DNA of 6,207 bases from Kiritimatiellia bacterium (GTDB lineage: Bacteria; Verrucomicrobiota; Kiritimatiellia; SLAD01): positions 1 to 6,207 of the forward strand of contig SKXR01000138.1 in NCBI GenBank assembly GCA_007128275.1. The letters are read 5' to 3'. The notes under the pieces are model-generated. The model did no database searches. It had not been told where the DNA came from and was given only the letters and a program-made list of their open reading frames with translations. The translations under genes and the position numbers were made by a program. Positions 5,468-6,207 of this stretch are shown one piece after another; the first letter of the stretch is position 1; each line of letters starts with the position of its first letter.

Positions 5468-6207
5468 ATGCTGATCTCGAACTATGCCATTAAATTCCGC
5501 ACGGCGGTGATCGTGCTGATTTTCGTGCTCATCACCGTCGGCGCGATCAGTTACCGCGTGCTCCCCCGCGAGGGCGCGCCGGATATCACCATCCCGTTCG
5601 TCTTCGTCACCGTTCTCTATGAAGGCACCGCGCCGGAAGAAATGGAACAGTTGGTCACCATTCCGCTCGAACGCCAATTAATCGATACGGACAATCTCAA
5701 GACCATTCAGTCCACCACCGTGGAGGGCGTCGCCACCGTCAGCCTCGAGTTCCTGTCCGGGTCGGACATCGACATGGCGCGGCAGAAGGTGAAGGACAAG
5801 ATTGATCTCGCCCGGCCCGACCTGCCCCAGGATCTCGACGAACCCATCGTGCAAGCCTTCAATTTCAGCACCGATTTCCCCATCTTCATCTTCGCGTTAT
5901 CGGGCTCCGATTTGAATCGCCTCAAATATATAGCGGAAGATCTGCAGGACCGGATTGAGCTGGTACACGGCGTGCGCCAAGCGGAAATTGCCGGGATCCG
6001 CGAGCGCGAAATCCGCGTGGAACTGGATCTGAACCGCCTGATCGCCTACGACCTCCCGATGGACGTCGTCATGCAGCGGGTGGCGGCGGAAAACGCCACG
6101 GTTTCCGCCGGGAACCTTGAAATCGAAGGGAACCGTTTCCAGGTGCGCGTCCCCGGCGAATACAAGATTGCCGCGGAACTGCGCGACATCCTGCTCGTTG
6201 AACGCGA
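5468..6207 (+). CDS. RND efflux pump permease subunit (AcrB/MdtC-like), 5' part, cut by window end
   Basis: The first 246 codons of an inner-membrane proton-driven pump that normally has about 1000-1050 residues and 12 membrane helices. The frame is open to the window edge. TM1 is at about 13-29 (AVIVLIFVLITVGAISY), followed by the porter region: REGAPDITIP around 34-43, then an amphipathic stretch with PEEMEQLVTIPLERQL, the family block STTVEGVATVSLEF, and the LPQDLDEPIVQAF region typical of the PN1/PN2 subdomains. The TM4 residues that would separate drug pumps (HAE-1) from metal pumps (HME) lie outside the window, so substrate class is open. It starts 6 nt after the adaptor stop and completes a channel-adaptor-pump operon. 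Confidence 0.95.
   Translation, partial: MLISNYAIKFRTAVIVLIFVLITVGAISYRVLPREGAPDITIPFVFVTVLYEGTAPEEMEQLVTIPLERQLIDTDNLKTIQSTTVEGVATVSLEFLSGSDIDMARQKVKDKIDLARPDLPQDLDEPIVQAFNFSTDFPIFIFALSGSDLNRLKYIAEDLQDRIELVHGVRQAEIAGIREREIRVELDLNRLIAYDLPMDVVMQRVAAENATVSAGNLEIEGNRFQVRVPGEYKIAAELRDILLVER

Noticed and set aside
4250..5677. A 475-codon open frame on the minus strand across the adaptor and permease genes
   Set aside because: It lies opposite two unmistakable family proteins. Its translation is rich in His, Arg and Asp without recognisable domains, as expected from antisense reading of GC-biased codons.

Overview
The window looks like a GC-rich (about 60 %) Gram-negative chromosome. An outer-membrane efflux channel, a periplasmic adaptor and an RND pump require two membranes. 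Phylum cannot be fixed from the sequence. The repeat style, and a transposase with a DruA (DUF4338) front end, remind me of PVC-type or candidate-phylum genomes (Verrucomicrobiota, Kiritimatiellota, Hydrogenedentes), but that is memory, not proof.

Bases 87-1990 are one ISAs1-type insertion sequence, 1904 bp, bounded by 12-bp inverted repeats that begin CAGGG. Its transposase is unusual: a DruA-like domain of about 190 residues sits in front of the ISAs1 helper and DDE domains. A one-base frame break in a C5T5 tract (1508-1517) splits the gene into two open frames.

Bases 1991-2258 hold no gene but are rich in repeats. There are two degenerate 7-bp arrays and a head-to-head pair of short palindromes. 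A third, solitary palindrome of the same design lies far away, at the very 3' end of the adaptor gene. All three have a GGAG or GTAG tetranucleotide at the foot of the stem and the same tandem GA/GA internal loop, which is the layout of REP elements mobilised by RAYT (Y1-type) transposases.

Bases 2259-6207 are an efflux locus: a TetR/AcrR-family regulator on the minus strand and, diverging from it, an operon for a TolC-like channel, an HlyD/AcrA-like adaptor and an RND permease that runs off the window. Channel and adaptor overlap by ATGA; the permease starts 6 nt after the adaptor stop. The divergent promoters face each other and overlap almost completely, so one bound TetR dimer could shut both. 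The likely arrangement is a ligand-released local repressor controlling a tripartite pump.
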